From Brachyhypopomus gauderio (Eukaryota; Chordata; Actinopteri; Gymnotiformes; Hypopomidae): a DNA stretch of 64,000 bases. This document shows, piece after piece, positions 46,320 to 60,565 of the stretch. The DNA lies in the NCBI RefSeq assembly GCF_052324685.1, contig NW_027506892.1:242817-306816 (forward strand), given 5' to 3'. The notes under the pieces were generated by a model that was given only the letters and a program-made list of their open reading frames with translations, had not been told where the DNA came from and ran no database searches. The translations under genes and the position numbers were made by a program. The first letter of the stretch is position 1, and every line of letters begins with the position of its first letter.

Positions 46320-46786
46320 GTATTATATGTACTTCCTGCAGGTCTTTAAAAAAGAATGTGAATCATAGTAATTAAAGTTTAATTGTTGTTTTTCATTTTT
46401 CCTGTTCATAACACTAATAATTTATACTTGAATATTTCTTTGGATCATTTTAAATAGAAACCTCTATTTTTTTAATTGTCTGCTATGATATTTTATGATG
46501 ACTGTATGCTTTATCAATTTTTTAAACCAATAAACATCTGTACACAAACATCCAACAACATATTAAGAACCAGAAAAGTGACATTGTTCAGTAGACCTGT
46601 GGAGAGAATCAAAAATCACTTACTTACTTCACTTAACTTACTTAAAGCACTTAACTTACTTAACTTACTATGTGATTTACTATGACAACTACTAGTGGAA
46701 TAACACATTGATTTTGTAATTAAATACTTTTTATTAACCTGCAACTCTTCTATACAAATAAGTCAGGCCTTATAGGCTAATTTAAG

Positions 46787-46819
<33 letters not shown>

Positions 46820-47277
46820 ATCTCTCTCGTCTCCTGTTGGTGACCCCAGATTTTTTTTCTTTTTTTCAGAAAAACCCAAACTTTCTGTTTGGGTCTTCAG
46901 ATTTCGTCATGGCTGATTGCACAGGGGTGATTAAGCAGGGGTCTATTTTAGTTAACTGTTTATTGTAAATTATAGCTAACAATTAGCATAGCTACTTCGG
47001 TAATGTGATCGTCCCTTGGGATATAGCCAACATATGTTATATAACTAGATTAAGCAACGAACAGGACATTTAATTTGTTTACCAAATGTGTCCATGTTTA
47101 TTCATCTATTTAATTTTATATGAATGTTAGGTTAAATGAAACAAAATTTAAACCCATTCCCATGTTCACTTTGAAAAGAGGTGTTATTTACGTCATCAGT
47201 AACATGACGTAAATAACATCAGTTTTTTTTCCTTGTGTCAGATAGACAGCACTCTATCACCCACCACTTACACAAAA
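46320..47277. other. AT-rich intergenic sequence
   Basis: Only a CT microsatellite at 46788-46830. Nothing else recognised. Confidence 0.4.
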
Positions 47278-47279
47278 TA

Positions 47280-48600
<1,321 letters not shown>

Positions 48601-51185
48601 ATAACTAAACTTTATTAGTGTCCATATGCAGAAGATTCATTGTTTAAACTCTTTATAGTATAATCTGCTTTAGATACCATTAAACATCTAACATTATATT
48701 AAACATAGTGTTACCATCATGGTAATCAATTACTGGGTAACCCACTAGACACCTCCACTGAAAGTGTTGAGATGAAACACTCATAATGCTTACATTGGAA
48801 CAGTATAACCCTTGTTATCGACGGTAGTTACAATTTACAGATATCCTCTACACGTGCAGGCGACTGCCCACAGCCGTGAGACTCCGTGTGGCGCCAACGA
48901 ATCAGACGTGCGACAAAAAATAAATTTGTTTCAAAAGAGTCAAGTGAGGTGTTGTAATGTACGATTGTAGCTGTCTGGGTGACAGTACAAACTATGTACA
49001 AATGGAGACTATATAGAGTAAACACAGAAAACACCAGTCATAATCTCTTTCAACGGCAAACCCTTGAAAATCTGATATACTAATTTAATTGGCGTTGAGC
49101 AATTGAGGTTCTGGAAACTTTCTCTCGTTTGCCCCCATGTCCTCGTGTTTTAATGCTAATGTGAGTTCAGCTGACTGCACACGAGACAAGCGTGCCTTGG
49201 GCGAGGAAGGAAACAACATTAGACAGAATGTAAATATTTTCTGATATCCCTTAAGATAAACCTGTTAAGATCTCTCCATTAGTTTATCATGAGCGAACAC
49301 AAGTGATTTGATGGGTTGTGTTATTGTATCTACCTAAATTAATTGAAAGAGGTTTTCAGTATGGAAATCGTTTTTACTTTTAGTGAACACTTACATTACG
49401 GATATCTGAAATTAATTTACGTCTCGACACCATGATAGTTTAATTAGCTAATCTGTAGATTTAGGATAGGAATAATGACATCAAATTTGCATTTGATTTG
49501 TACTGTAGCAAGCCGTTGAAGTGTTATCTATTTTTTTAGATAAATAATTCAATTTTAATTATTTTAGTTCTATTATAACTATATTATGACTATTATAACT
49601 ATAATACATTTATGATGTCTCAATTTTACTTTTTACTAGTACAAATTGAATTTTTGTTATGAAAAAGATTTTCCTTACATGCGTTTTCATGTCTAGGTAC
49701 AAAATAACAGACTACGTTTTTTTTTCTGAACATATTACTTCCACATCATTGATAGTTTTCAGCACAAACGTATGAAATACATGCTTTATTTGCTCTGGCT
49801 CAGCACACCAGATGTCCACAGAACACAATAATTGATATTGAATTTTTTTTTCAGCTTCCAGCATGGCAATAAATTGATATTCACCTCTCCCTGCATAATT
49901 AGAAATCTGCAGAAATCAAATCAAATAAAATGTTTTACTGTCACATCGTACTTACAGGAGTAGGTTTGAGTGGGCGGGGCCTCTCGTGGCTCTTTTAGGA
50001 CTTCCTCAGAGTGCGTGGTGTTCAGCTGCCGGGGGGGTTTGAACTTTCACATCAAGCGTTTGACATGACCAATAAACAGATTAATTCCTCAATTTTGTTT
50101 GCATGTAACTTTTTTTCCATATGCATAAAGGGATTTTTAACTCATCCCTATTCAGAGAAAGGCTGGATGAACAATTTGTCTATTTGACATCCATCTATAT
50201 CTTCCCAGACCTGCCATCCAGTGAATATTTAAAGCATACAATTTATAAATATACTTCATACAAGTTATACATTTCCAGGTTCTAATATACTTTATACTTT
50301 TTTTCTTAAGTTTACATTCAAATGCTTCTAACCAAATTAAGGCTTAATTTGAGCGCATTTCATTTACGTTAATAATGCCACCAGCACCCCGTGACACCAT
50401 TTCTGCATACAATAATGGAATTTTAGATAAGTCTGCATTTTTAATAAACCAGTGCCGTTTTGCAAACTAGGTTTTTTTTTTATAATCTTGCAGGAGTATA
50501 TCATTTGATTGTATTAGAATATCATAATTTTGCAGAAAAGGCTCTTTTGACCAATGATTAGGCTAGAATATTTGGGTAATATTTTATATTTGAAATGTAT
50601 GAATTATGTGGAGAAAAGACACTCAAAAGGATTGGAACTATGGCTTTCAGACCAGACATTCATATTTTGACAAGCGCTAACATGGCTACACGGTGCCCTT
50701 CAGTCATAACTTTACTGAGTTACTATATTACACATCCACACAAGGATGTCATTGCAATCAGTATAGACACTGCTGAACTGAGCACATGAATACTAGTGAG
50801 AAAGACACAGTCAGAAACCAAACATGGAGAATGTTTTGTAAAAAAATGTGTGTTTTTTTTTTTTAATTGATTCCATTTTTCAGTATAAAACACTTCCATA
50901 ACTCTGGCCAATCAAGCAAACAAATTCACTTTCACAACAGGACAAAAATCACAATTCCTGCATGTCTCTAAAATAGCTTTAAAGGGGGTAGGGAACGCTT
51001 TTTAAACTAATTTTGGTAGATAACATTAACACAACCTAACAAATCACTTGTGTTAGCTAGTACAACATTAACATTAATTTAAAATAAAAAAGGAAAAAGA
51101 AAAACGGATAAACAAATGAACGCGAGCGATGTGGTGGTCACAGTCCAAACGTGAGTCTGAGTCCAAGTTACCACAACAACAATAA
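48601..51185. other. AT-rich intergenic sequence
   Basis: No exon or complete element recognised. The block 51000-51180 is probably the 3' UTR of the histone gene on the minus strand. Confidence 0.4.
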
Positions 51186-53215
51186 TTACGCAGTCTTCTG
51201 TTGGCCCTTCTTGCCAATCAGTGACTTGTGGATGTGGGGGATAACACCTGTGGAAAAAGAACACATTTACACCATCACACGAGACCCATGGGAAAACGAC
51301 CAACTCCTACATCTCAGTTAAGACGAGGGACATCACGAGTTCTAAAATCCAAGACCGACAAACTATGTATGCAGTTTTCAACCAGACTTTCCAAGTACTT
51401 AAATGGCGCCAACTCACCTCCACCAGCGATGGTAGCCTTGATGAGGGAATCCAGCTCCTCGTCTCCGCGGATGGCCAGCTGTAGATGGCGCGGGGTAATA
51501 CGCTTCACCTTCAGATCTTTGGAGGCGTTTCCTGCCAACTCCAGCACCTAAAGTAGGGCATCCACTGTTAGAGTGAAGTACGGAGCGCCTTCAACTGCTC
51601 GAGAGGCAAAAGGACAGTCCACAAAAAACATTTACATTCCAATGAGAACAGCGCTTACCTCGGCTGTGAGATATTCGAGAATGGCTGCACTGTACACAGC
51701 CGCTGTAGCCCCTACACGTCCATGGCTAGTGGTGCGGGTCTTCAAGTGTCTGTGGATACGACCCACAGGGAACTAGAAGCGGTTGGAAAGAAACAACTTA
51801 ATTAGCTACTGCTGTGCAAGAGCACTACACCCGACCAATGACCATTTCAAACCCCCAAATTAGTTGTAGTGGTTATGGTGAATTCACTAATGTTGTAAAA
51901 GATTTTTCTGGCAGTTATAAATGATGAAATGTTGAGGCTTACCTGAAGTCCAGCCCTTTGTGAGCGAGACACGGCTTTCGCCTTGGCTTTCCCACTGTCT
52001 TTTCCTGCCTTTCCACCGGCCTAGTATACAGAAGGAAATTTCTCAAGTCAAATCCACATCCAGTTTTATAACCAGAGTGACGAATGATCAACTTCAAGAA
52101 TATACTTGGACAAATCACAAATGTGCGGGGTTAGTATAAAGTGTAAATAGCTAGGGTTAGGTTTGATAAGGTCAGATCCATTCCCATGGTCTCGGCTGGG
52201 TTGATTGGTCATTTTTCTCGCATTACCAACCGGTTCGTTATCGTAAACGTCCCAACGTGTCAGCGAGACACTGCATCTCCTGCCATGTTTAAATCTCCTG
52301 CCATGTTTTTATGGGAGGCGAGGCAGCTCCAGCTCGCCCCGATATAACGTGTCCCGGTTCCTCACACGCCACCGTTTCCCGCCGAGTTTCCTCCAGCTAG
52401 CTAACCTGCTGTATTGTGTTTGACCAGGAGCTAAGCTAACTTAGCTAACCGTCAACACTGTACATCGCTACAGCAATGAGCCTTTTCGGACCGTTAGGTG
52501 CACGTTGGCTCCTCGCATCATTGATCAATATATGTAGAATTATATGTAGAATTATATTAAAACCAGATCAGATAAACTCTCCGCTCCCAGTGTGAATTAA
52601 CCGACCCGCTAATGGTCTCGTCCGCTAGCATTAGCCGCTACGCTACATCCGACCCCGCTCTGCGCCTCCGGGCCAAAGCGAAGAGCGAGTCCGCCCCGGC
52701 GGGACGATGTGCTGCGTGAAACGGGGCAAACAGCAACAGCCGCTCGGTGTGAGACCCACACGGTCCGTGAGGAGGACGGACGCGCTGCCCGGCGGACCCC
52801 GCCAACACCGGCTCGACTCCGGTTAGCTGCGGTGCTAATGAGACCCGATACACTCGCGCTATGGAGAAGCTAACTGGCTAGTTCCGCTGGTTTAGGTAGC
52901 TAGATCTCGCCAGATGAAAATCAACACGAATTCGCAGATCACACATTATTACACAACGACCACCGACATTTTTATATTAATGTTGCAAAAGTTGTAAACG
53001 TCTAAAGTCACCGAAAACTCCCGCCGTTTCCGTAGCTGCTAGCGCGCGCGCACAGCGGTGCATGTAGCTGTGACGTGACTAGCAAGCTAGCAGGGTTAGC
53101 TAACCGACTCATTCAAACATTTAATAACAGAAAACGTCCTCAAACAAGTAGAACCTTCGATGAAGTACAAGAAAAATATATAAATGCAAAATACAAACAG
53201 GAGAAAACATACCAT
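51186..53215 (-). CDS. h2az2: Histone H2A.Z variant, H2A.V type (5 exons)
   Basis: Replication-independent histone variant placed in nucleosomes at promoters. Exons on minus: 53215-53213 (ATG only), 52020-51943, 51772-51659, 51547-51418 and 51247-51186. All borders are GT/AG and phases agree. The product is 128 residues, the exact H2A.Z length. It starts [12 protein letters not shown], has [15 protein letters not shown] in the first helix, [21 protein letters not shown] in the central helix, the acidic-patch block [16 protein letters not shown], and ends GKKGQQKTA. The final Ala rather than Val is that of H2AZ2 (H2A.V), not H2AZ1. The start codon alone in exon 1 is the family gene structure. 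Intron 1 (1.2 kb) contains a GC-rich, CpG-rich block at 52600-52860. Fish may have duplicate copies (a/b); not resolved. Confidence 0.97.
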
Positions 53216-54051
53216 CTCAAGGGTTGGTCGTTTTATGTGTGAAACGGGAGGTCTAGCTAAATGAATTTCGCCTCAAACACAGAGGAACAATAAACCCTCT
53301 TCAGGAGAGAACACTCCAGCCAAACCGAGCGGGGGCTTTAACCAATCACAATCCATGTTGTTGGTTCGAATTTTTTGAGGACCAATTACATTGTAGCTTG
53401 GAAGCGCTCCTTTACCATCCCCCACCATTGAATGGCATTTGCGCAAAAAACAGCACGTAGGCGGGTCTACAAAATGTACCAAAAACAACTTACTTTGGCG
53501 TGTAATAAACTACATCTTATTCAATGTCTTGCCACGATCCCGGAATCTATATTATGTTTTGCAGGAAAGTGTGTGTTATAACTAAAGTTATTTCTCCCAT
53601 AGTGGACCGATAAAACTATCAATGCGTTTGTGAAGTTTCTCAGTCCTGTCAGGTTGAAGAATTGACGTTTGTTTGAGTAGCGCGGTGTTTAATTCCAGGA
53701 ACTGTATGGTGTTATAATGGTGAATTGGCCAGCTAGTAGTGTGCTGCGATGACGACCTTCGCGTTCCCGGAGTCCAACCCTGTGGTACAATTAAACGTGT
53801 CGCCGTATTTCATATCTGTATCGACAGGAGAGTAAACCAATCGCCTCGTGAACATATTCAATAACATAGTAAGGCGGGACTAATAGTTTGATAGGCACTA
53901 AAACGCACCAATGAGGGCCCCGTTTGCTGTTTACTAGCGTAACAGACAGCTTCTAATCCAATCGGATGTTGGGGATCCGTCGTCGCGCGCGCTCGTGAAG
54001 GGGTCGCGCGCTAAGCGGGGCAGGACGTAGCCGCTCCTGGTGATGGTGAAG
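53216..54051. promoter_or_regulatory. Shared h2az2-purb bidirectional upstream region
   Basis: 836 bp separate the two start codons. CCAAT boxes occur at 53342, 53382, 53837, 53908 and 53958 on plus, with ATTGG (a minus CCAAT) at 53724. No clear TATA box. The right 100 bp are very CpG-rich (TCGTCGCGCGCGC near 53980). CCAAT-rich, TATA-less divergent promoters are common for H2A.Z genes. Transcription start sites are not visible. Confidence 0.65.
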
Positions 54052-54957
54052 ATGGCGGATGGGGACAGCGGGAGTGAGCGCGGGGGAAGCAGCGGCGGCG
54101 GCGGCGGGGGCGGAGGCGGCGGCTTCCCGCACTTCCAGAGGGACCAGGAGACCCAGGAGCTGGCGTCCAAACGCCTCGACATACAAAACAAGCGATTCTA
54201 CCTGGACGTAAAGCAGAACTCGAAGGGCAGGTTCATCAAGATCGCCGAGGTCGGGGCCGGAGGCTCCAAGAGCCGCCTCACTCTGTCCATGTCGGTGGCC
54301 GCGGAGTTCCGCGACTACCTGGGCGACTTCATCGAGCACTACGCGCAGCTGGGGCCCAGCACGCCCGAGCAGATCGCGCAGTCCTCGGGCGGGGATGACG
54401 GCGGGCCCAGACGGGCCTTGAAGAGCGAGTTCCTGGTGAGGGAAAATAGAAAATACTACCTGGATCTGAAGGAGAACCAGCGGGGGAGGTTCCTCCGCAT
54501 CCGCCAGACCGTCAACCGGGGCCCCGGGTTCGGGGTCGGGGGAGGAGGCGTCCCCGGCGGGGGCATGCAGTCCGGACAAACTATCGCCCTTCCCGCTCAG
54601 GGACTAATAGAGTTCCGCGACGCGCTGGCCAAGCTGATAGATGATTACGGCGGGGACGAGGAGGAGCTGGTGGGGGGCGGCTGCGCCGGGGGCTACGGGG
54701 AGCTGCCGGAGGGCACGGCCATCACGGTGGACTCCAAGCGCTTCTTCTTCGACGTCGGGTCGAACAAGTACGGCGTGTTTCTGAGGGTGAGCGAGGTGAA
54801 GCCCAGCTACAGAAACTCCATTACTATACCCTTTAAGGCCTGGAGCAAGTTCGGCGGAGCGTTCTGCCGCTACGCCGAAGAGATGAAGGAGATCCAAGAG
54901 AAGCAGCGAGATAAGATGTACGAGAGAGCCGACGAGTCGGAGGGCGACGACGACTGA
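54052..54957 (+). CDS. purb: Transcriptional activator protein Pur-beta
   Basis: Single-stranded purine-rich DNA/RNA binding protein that represses smooth-muscle actin and acts in transcription and RNA transport. The single-exon CDS gives 301 residues. [12 protein letters not shown] is followed by a ten-Gly run (to about 24), then three PUR repeats: I at about 33-100 ([18 protein letters not shown]), II at about 120-205 ([21 protein letters not shown]) and III at about 220-283 ([21 protein letters not shown]). The acidic tail is ESEGDDD. The [12 protein letters not shown] start and this tail match PURB rather than PURA. An upstream ATG three codons before (54043) is in frame (MVKMADG), but the family start at 54052 is preferred. 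It is divergent from h2az2, as in human 7p13. Confidence 0.96.
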   Translation: MADGDSGSERGGSSGGGGGGGGGGFPHFQRDQETQELASKRLDIQNKRFYLDVKQNSKGRFIKIAEVGAGGSKSRLTLSMSVAAEFRDYLGDFIEHYAQLGPSTPEQIAQSSGGDDGGPRRALKSEFLVRENRKYYLDLKENQRGRFLRIRQTVNRGPGFGVGGGGVPGGGMQSGQTIALPAQGLIEFRDALAKLIDDYGGDEEELVGGGCAGGYGELPEGTAITVDSKRFFFDVGSNKYGVFLRVSEVKPSYRNSITIPFKAWSKFGGAFCRYAEEMKEIQEKQRDKMYERADESEGDDD

Positions 54958-56820
54958 GCCGGCCGCGCTGCGCCGCCGCTCCGTGAGGCCAGACGGAACC
55001 ATTAAAACGTGCATGACGAATCGAACTTTAATGCTAAAACTATGGAGAATAAAGTTGTATGACTGAGAAACACTGTCGTGAATAAAAGAATATTGTTTAA
55101 AGCAGTAGAGATGACCTAGCTAGCTCAATAACGTCCAGCTAGCTGCAGTAGGCCTAGTGATCTGGAAGTTCCTTTGGTGCAACCCGGTTTTAAATGTCAT
55201 GGAAAAAGAAACTCCCGTTAAGCCTAAAACTGTTGTTTGTGTGCTTAAGAGCTCACATGTGCGCACAGTATTACTTTTTAAAAGATGAGAGATTATTCAC
55301 AGTAGCCTATGTGTGCTTGTGGTGTATTACCATAACGGACAGAAAACCAGCATCGATTTAATAACGCGAAGTTCACAGCAAGTGGGAAATCTGTTATTAT
55401 TCTGTTATCACCTCTGTATCAAATTATTGAACTCGGATTTGTTCAACTTGTGGGCGCAGTTCAAACAGCATTTTGGAGATTTGCAGTATACGAGACCCAT
55501 ACAAATAGAAAGGTGCTATGAAACATCGCTTCTCTTAAGCATCGGCAATTTTATGTTTTTTATTTTATTTTTTTTCTTGTCAGGAAAGAACAAGTAAAAT
55601 TCAAAACTCGTTAATAGGATGACTGTACATACTAAATTATTCTACTATGTGCTTATGAAAATGGTGGGAGGTTGATAAAGCACACGACCTACAGGTGGAC
55701 TACAGCCTATGCTGATTTAAATGTACTGAAACACTTTGCTCTTAAATGGCAAAAGGTTTAACTTGGGTATTGGGCTCCATTATGCTAAAAGGGAAAGAGG
55801 GGCATGTTTTGAACCAGTGTTTTAGATATTTATACGCAAAACACTGATGGATCAATTTCAGTATGAGTAATTGTAAAATCAGAAATTTGTGAATTGAATA
55901 TACTGAGGGCTTTCTTGCATTAACTGGAAAAGAGATGAGATTAAAAGTAAAAACCACCCAGCAGGGGTAAAGACTTATTTTTAAAAATGATATACAGAAA
56001 TATATATATATATAGAAATATATTTATATATAGGAATTATAGAATCAATTCTAAATGCTTCCTGAACAGGCTTATTTAAACAAATCTCGGATGCAATTAT
56101 CCGGTGGGATGTTTCTTACTGTCTTTTTTCCCCTCCTTAATTTTTACTATGTTCCATATGGATGGATGACCATATAATAAACGGCAAGTTATAGAAACAT
56201 TATTTAATATGCTTCAAATTCATTTTATTTTGTTTCTAGTATCTCTGCAGTATTAACTTGTCATAAAGTTTTATATTATTTCCCCCTAAAGTAATTGCTT
56301 TTTCTTTTTGACATTTTTCTTTTATCATAACAGCCCGAAGATGCTTGTGATCTCCCAGAATAGCGTGTTCTCATCAGACCACTGCTCTTTTCCATGATTC
56401 TGTGAAGTGCATGCCTGTTACAGTTTATAACCCCCACTGTTCCTTTTTTATCTGATTAATGTACAATGTATTATCAACAGTTTTATGTTCTCAAGAGAAA
56501 AAGCAACAAAATGTTACATGATTTTCAGATCGACATTTGTTGCACTTGTCAGACTTGATGTGTGAATCCCTCCCTTATCCTTTTGTTCTTTAGGTTTTTG
56601 GTTCTAAGCCCTTGAAACAGCAAAGAGTTTGTCACACATTACTACCACCACCTGGGAGCAATAGTAATTTTGTACTACATTTCAGATCTGTTTGAGTTTT
56701 GACTTCTGTCTTTTCTGTACTGTTACAACGGCAGCTGCTCAGTCGATTGTTCTGCTGTAATTCTCCACAGAATTCCTTTCAACAATAAATAAAAATTCTT
56801 TGCTGAGGAATTGACTCTTA
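54958..56820 (+). other. purb 3' UTR and downstream sequence
   Basis: AATAAA at 55048-55053 and again at 56784-56789; PURB mRNAs typically have long 3' UTRs, so the distal site may be used. The stretch is AU-rich with ATTTA motifs. No other gene recognised. Confidence 0.5.
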
Positions 56821-57470
56821 TTTGGAAGTGTGTGAGGACTAAATGAATACATATGAAATGTGAAAGAACAGGAGCAGTATTGGTTTTGCAGCTGGCTAGC
56901 GCTGTGCTATATTTTTTAGCAGCATTTAAATTGATTTTTTTTTTTATTTGTAATTTTATCACCCCTAATTAACAAATATGATCTGTCACACAACACAATT
57001 ATCTCTGATTATTATTGTCCAATAAGGTGACCATGCGAATAGCAAAACCCAGAAATCTTAATCTCACCATAATGTAAAACAGCTTTAGATGAACAGCATC
57101 TCAAACATCTAGGCTCCTTTTAAATAGGAGGTAACAATATTTACATTCCCTCTTTGTAATGACATTATGGTTGTACCGCTCAATCTACAGATGCACTAAT
57201 ATGTCATATTGTAATGTATATTCATATTAGTAAATCAACATAGTAAATCAAGTATACAGTATAAATATAAATCAACATAGTAAAACAAGTATACAATAAA
57301 AGTATAAACATAGTAAACATCACGTTTACAGATCTAACGAGACAAACTAGCATGGGTTCAAGAACACGACACCTGCTAAAGTATGTTAACATTAAACAAA
57401 GATATTCCTGCACAGCAGTGTCATGTGTCCTGTTACACACCTGTTGATCCGTTAATGGTGTATCCAGCAC
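56821..57470. other. AT-rich intergenic sequence
   Basis: A short partial duplication of ATAGTAAATCAAGTATACA lies at 57238-57305. Nothing else recognised. Confidence 0.4.
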
Positions 57471-57472
57471 AG

Positions 57473-57930
57473 CTGTGTGAGCTGTGAGTTACAGCGTTAC
57501 CTGATGTCTGGGGTCACATGAGACGTCAGCTGCGTGAGCTGTGAGTTACAGCGTTACCTGATGTCTGGGGTCACGTGAGACGTCAGCTGCGTGAGCTGTG
57601 AGTTACAGCGTTACCTGATGTCTGGGGTCACGTGAGACGTCAGCTGTGTGAGCTGTGAGTTACAGCGTTACCTGATATCTGGGGTCACCTGAGACGTCAG
57701 CTGCGTGAGCTGTGAGTTACAGCGTTACCTGATGTCTGGGGTCACGTGAGACGTCAGCTGCGTGAGCTGTGAGTTACAGCGTTACCTGATGTCTGGGGTC
57801 ACGTGAGACGTCAGCTACGTGAGCTGTGAGTTACAGCGTTACCTGATATCTGGGGTCACGTGAGACGTCAGCTGCGTGAGCTGTGAGTTATAGCGTTACC
57901 TGATGTCTGGGGTCACGTGAGACGTCAGAT
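57473..57930. repeat. 57-bp minisatellite, 8 copies
   Basis: Unit contains GTGAGCTGTGAGTTACAGCG, TTACCTGATGTCTGGGGTCA and CGTGAGACGTCAGCTG. Each unit holds a GACGTCA (CRE-like) site, and most hold CACGTG. Variants are mainly CpG/TpG changes. Confidence 0.95.
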
Positions 57931-58568
57931 TTACTGCATTTTGTAGCATTGTTAGAATTGATTGTTGGGCTGACACGTCAGCACTTCAACACTTCATAAT
58001 GTTTTGTTATTGTTTTTTGATATTCCATAGTGTGTGTATGTTTTTTCAAAATCTGTAATAACATTTGTTATAAAATTTTTCCAAAGAAAGCAAAGAAAGC
58101 AGATTGTAGTCTATATAAGACCACTGGCCCAGAAGTTCCATGTGATGCAATTTATCATCTATGACTCATTTGTTCATTAAGAACAAATTAATTGATCATT
58201 AATAACAGAAGACACACAAGTGTCTCGTGCTTTGGTCATTGTGGTTGTCATCATGCCCTTTGATTTCACCTCTGGCTGTACTTAACCTTATTATAGTTTC
58301 CTTATTTGTGAATGTTTTAGAATTTGACTTCAGTGTGCCAGTGGTTTTACATTATATTACATTATATTCAGTTCTATTGTCATTACACATGTACAAGGCA
58401 ACGAAATGCAGATTAGCATCTAACCAGAAGTGCAATAAGAAACAAGTGCAGGACATACAGTAGAGAATACAAAGATACGTACAAACATAGAGCTGATAAA
58501 TGAATGTACTATAAACATGATGTATTGATGGGTTTGCTATAACCATAATATACAGATATTAATATAAC
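57931..58568. other. AT-rich intergenic sequence
   Basis: Nothing recognised. Confidence 0.35.
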
Positions 58569-58814
58569 CAGGGGTGCGCATAGCTGGTACGCATGCGCGA
58601 CAAAAATGAATAACGCGTACTGTGACTTGCGTTACTACGCGCCTCTATCTCATATAACGTTACACGTTACACTGTCGGAGTGCTGACCGAACCGCACAGG
58701 CCAGAACAGACGGACTTTTCCAGGGGTGAGTACCAAACTCTGACCTGAGTAACTCACTAAACTCACTCCTGGTACTGACCTGAGTAACTCAGTAAAAGGT
58801 TATGTGCACCCCTG
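58569..58814. mobile_element. hAT-like MITE
   Basis: Starts CAGGGGTGCGCATA and ends TATGTGCACCCCTG, a 14-bp inverted pair with one mismatch. Flanking 8-mers (AATATAAC and ATTATAGG) do not match, so the target duplication is decayed or absent. It contains a short tandem CTGACCTGAGTAACTCA repeat. Confidence 0.7.
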
Positions 58815-59570
58815 ATTATAGGGACACTCAGAAGCAAACAACTACATATAATTCCTCCTATATAAAAAAAACCTGATGTAATCCTCTTCTTTTTTGATAC
58901 TCTCATGTTCATAGAAGGGTGTGTATGCATGTATACAAAGAACAGTCAGTCCCATAGACTGACATAGACCACAGTCTTATGTTGTTCTGTGGTGGTCCTG
59001 TACTGACCTTAGATCAGATGTCTATGCCCCCAAATGAATCTTAAACATTGTATTGACAATACAAAACTGACCGCACTGTTAGTTTTGTCAGTGTAAAAGA
59101 AAGACATCAATACATTATGCAGAGGTGTAAAATGCTCATTTAGAATTAACATCAGGCTTCATACTAGAGACTCATTCAATATTGTTCATGTGTTAGTCAT
59201 TTTACTGTCACTCTCTAATCTAAGCAGGAAAACGTCCCTGATTCCTTTCACGTGATGTGTTGTACAGGGGTGTAATGAGAGATGTAATGAGTGTAAAGGG
59301 GGTGTAATGAGTGATGTGTTGTACAGGGGTGTAGATGTAATGAGCTCTGTCATGTGTGAGTCAGCTCTTTCATTTAAATTTGATTCTATTGGTCATGTAC
59401 TAAGTTCAAACATTGACTCACTTTTGTGACATAAAAATGCTTTGCAGCATTAGTAAAACAAGAGACAGAATCAGAGACACATGGGCCATGGACACTTGTT
59501 TCTGGGAGCCTGTACTTTTCACAGGCTGCAGAGATCAGTGATATAATCCTGTCAAGTTGCCTACGTGTGC
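58815..59570. other. Intergenic sequence
   Basis: Contains a GGGTGTAATGAG-type local duplication at 59268-59345. No gene recognised. Confidence 0.4.
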
Positions 59571-59604
59571 ACGCTCCTCTAAATTATAACGCCCTGAAGT
59601 CTAC

Positions 59605-60110
59605 AGAAGATCACCAGAAGATGCCATAGCAACAGCGCTCCATGCCACCATCTCTCACCTGGAACTGCAGGGGCACCATGCCAGGCTGCTCTTCGTTGAT
59701 TTTAGCTCTGCTTTCAACACCAAACTCCCAGACAGACTGACTGTCAAACTAATGTACATTGGTCTTCCTTACACCATCTGCAGTTGGATAAGAAACTGGA
59801 GAGTGTCCTGGCGTACTGCATCTCTGTATGGTTCTCCAGTTGTACCATCGCACACAAAAAGGCCCTACAGAGAATCATCAACACAGCGCAGAAGGACATC
59901 AGACACTCTCTCCCCTCCCTGGAAGACCTCTACAGAACTCGGTGTCTCAGGAGGACTCACACGATCACCAAGCACAGTACACACCCAGGACATAGGATGT
60001 TTGAACTGCTGCCCTCGGGCAGACGATACTGACACCTTAAAACAAGGACAAACCGCTTGAGGGACAGTTTTTATAACAGGGCCATATCCCTGTTAAACAA
60101 AGACCATACA
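59605..60110 (+). pseudogene. Reverse transcriptase fragment
   Basis: SPEDAIATALHATISHLE and ARLLFVDFSSAFNT (RT motif A with its first Asp) lie at 59605-59720. At about 59785 the sequence jumps to the C-terminal part (ALQRIINTAQKDIRHSLPSL, then HRMFELLPSGRRY). The finger-palm segment with the catalytic YADD box is deleted. A stop follows LPSGRRY, where relatives continue into a short tail. Confidence 0.85.
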
Positions 60111-60179
60111 GTTCACCGGTAGATGCACTGTCTGCCTACAGAGACAAGTGAAATAAACTTATGCTGCTTTTACAAATGC

Positions 60180-60565
60180 GCAATACATTGCTGCTAAAAC
60201 ACAAATGTGCAATACATAGCTTTTAGTAATTTAAATTGTTTATATGCTAAAACACAAATGTGCAATACATAGCTTTTAGTCATTTAAATTGTTTATATGC
60301 TAAAACACAAATGTGCAATACATAGCTTTTAGTAATTTAAATTGTTTATATGCTAAAACACAAATGTGCAATACATAGCTTTTAGTCATTTAAATTGTTT
60401 ATATGCTAAAACACAAATGTGCAATACATAGCTTTTAGTCATTTAAATTGTTTATATGCTAAAACACAAATGTGCAAAACATAGCTTTTAGTAATTTAAA
60501 TTGTTTATATGCTAAAACACAAATGTGCAATACATAGCTTTTAGTCATTTAAATTGTTTATATTT
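60180..60565. repeat. 53-bp minisatellite in LINE tail, about 7 copies
   Basis: Unit TGCTAAAACACAAATGTGCA plus ATACATAGCTTTTAGTAAT. Near-identical units differ mainly at GTAAT/GTCAT. Confidence 0.95.

Noticed and set aside
53953-54579. 208-codon minus-strand frame
   Set aside because: It is antisense to the GC-rich purb CDS, with alanine/leucine-rich low-complexity translation; a shadow of purb.
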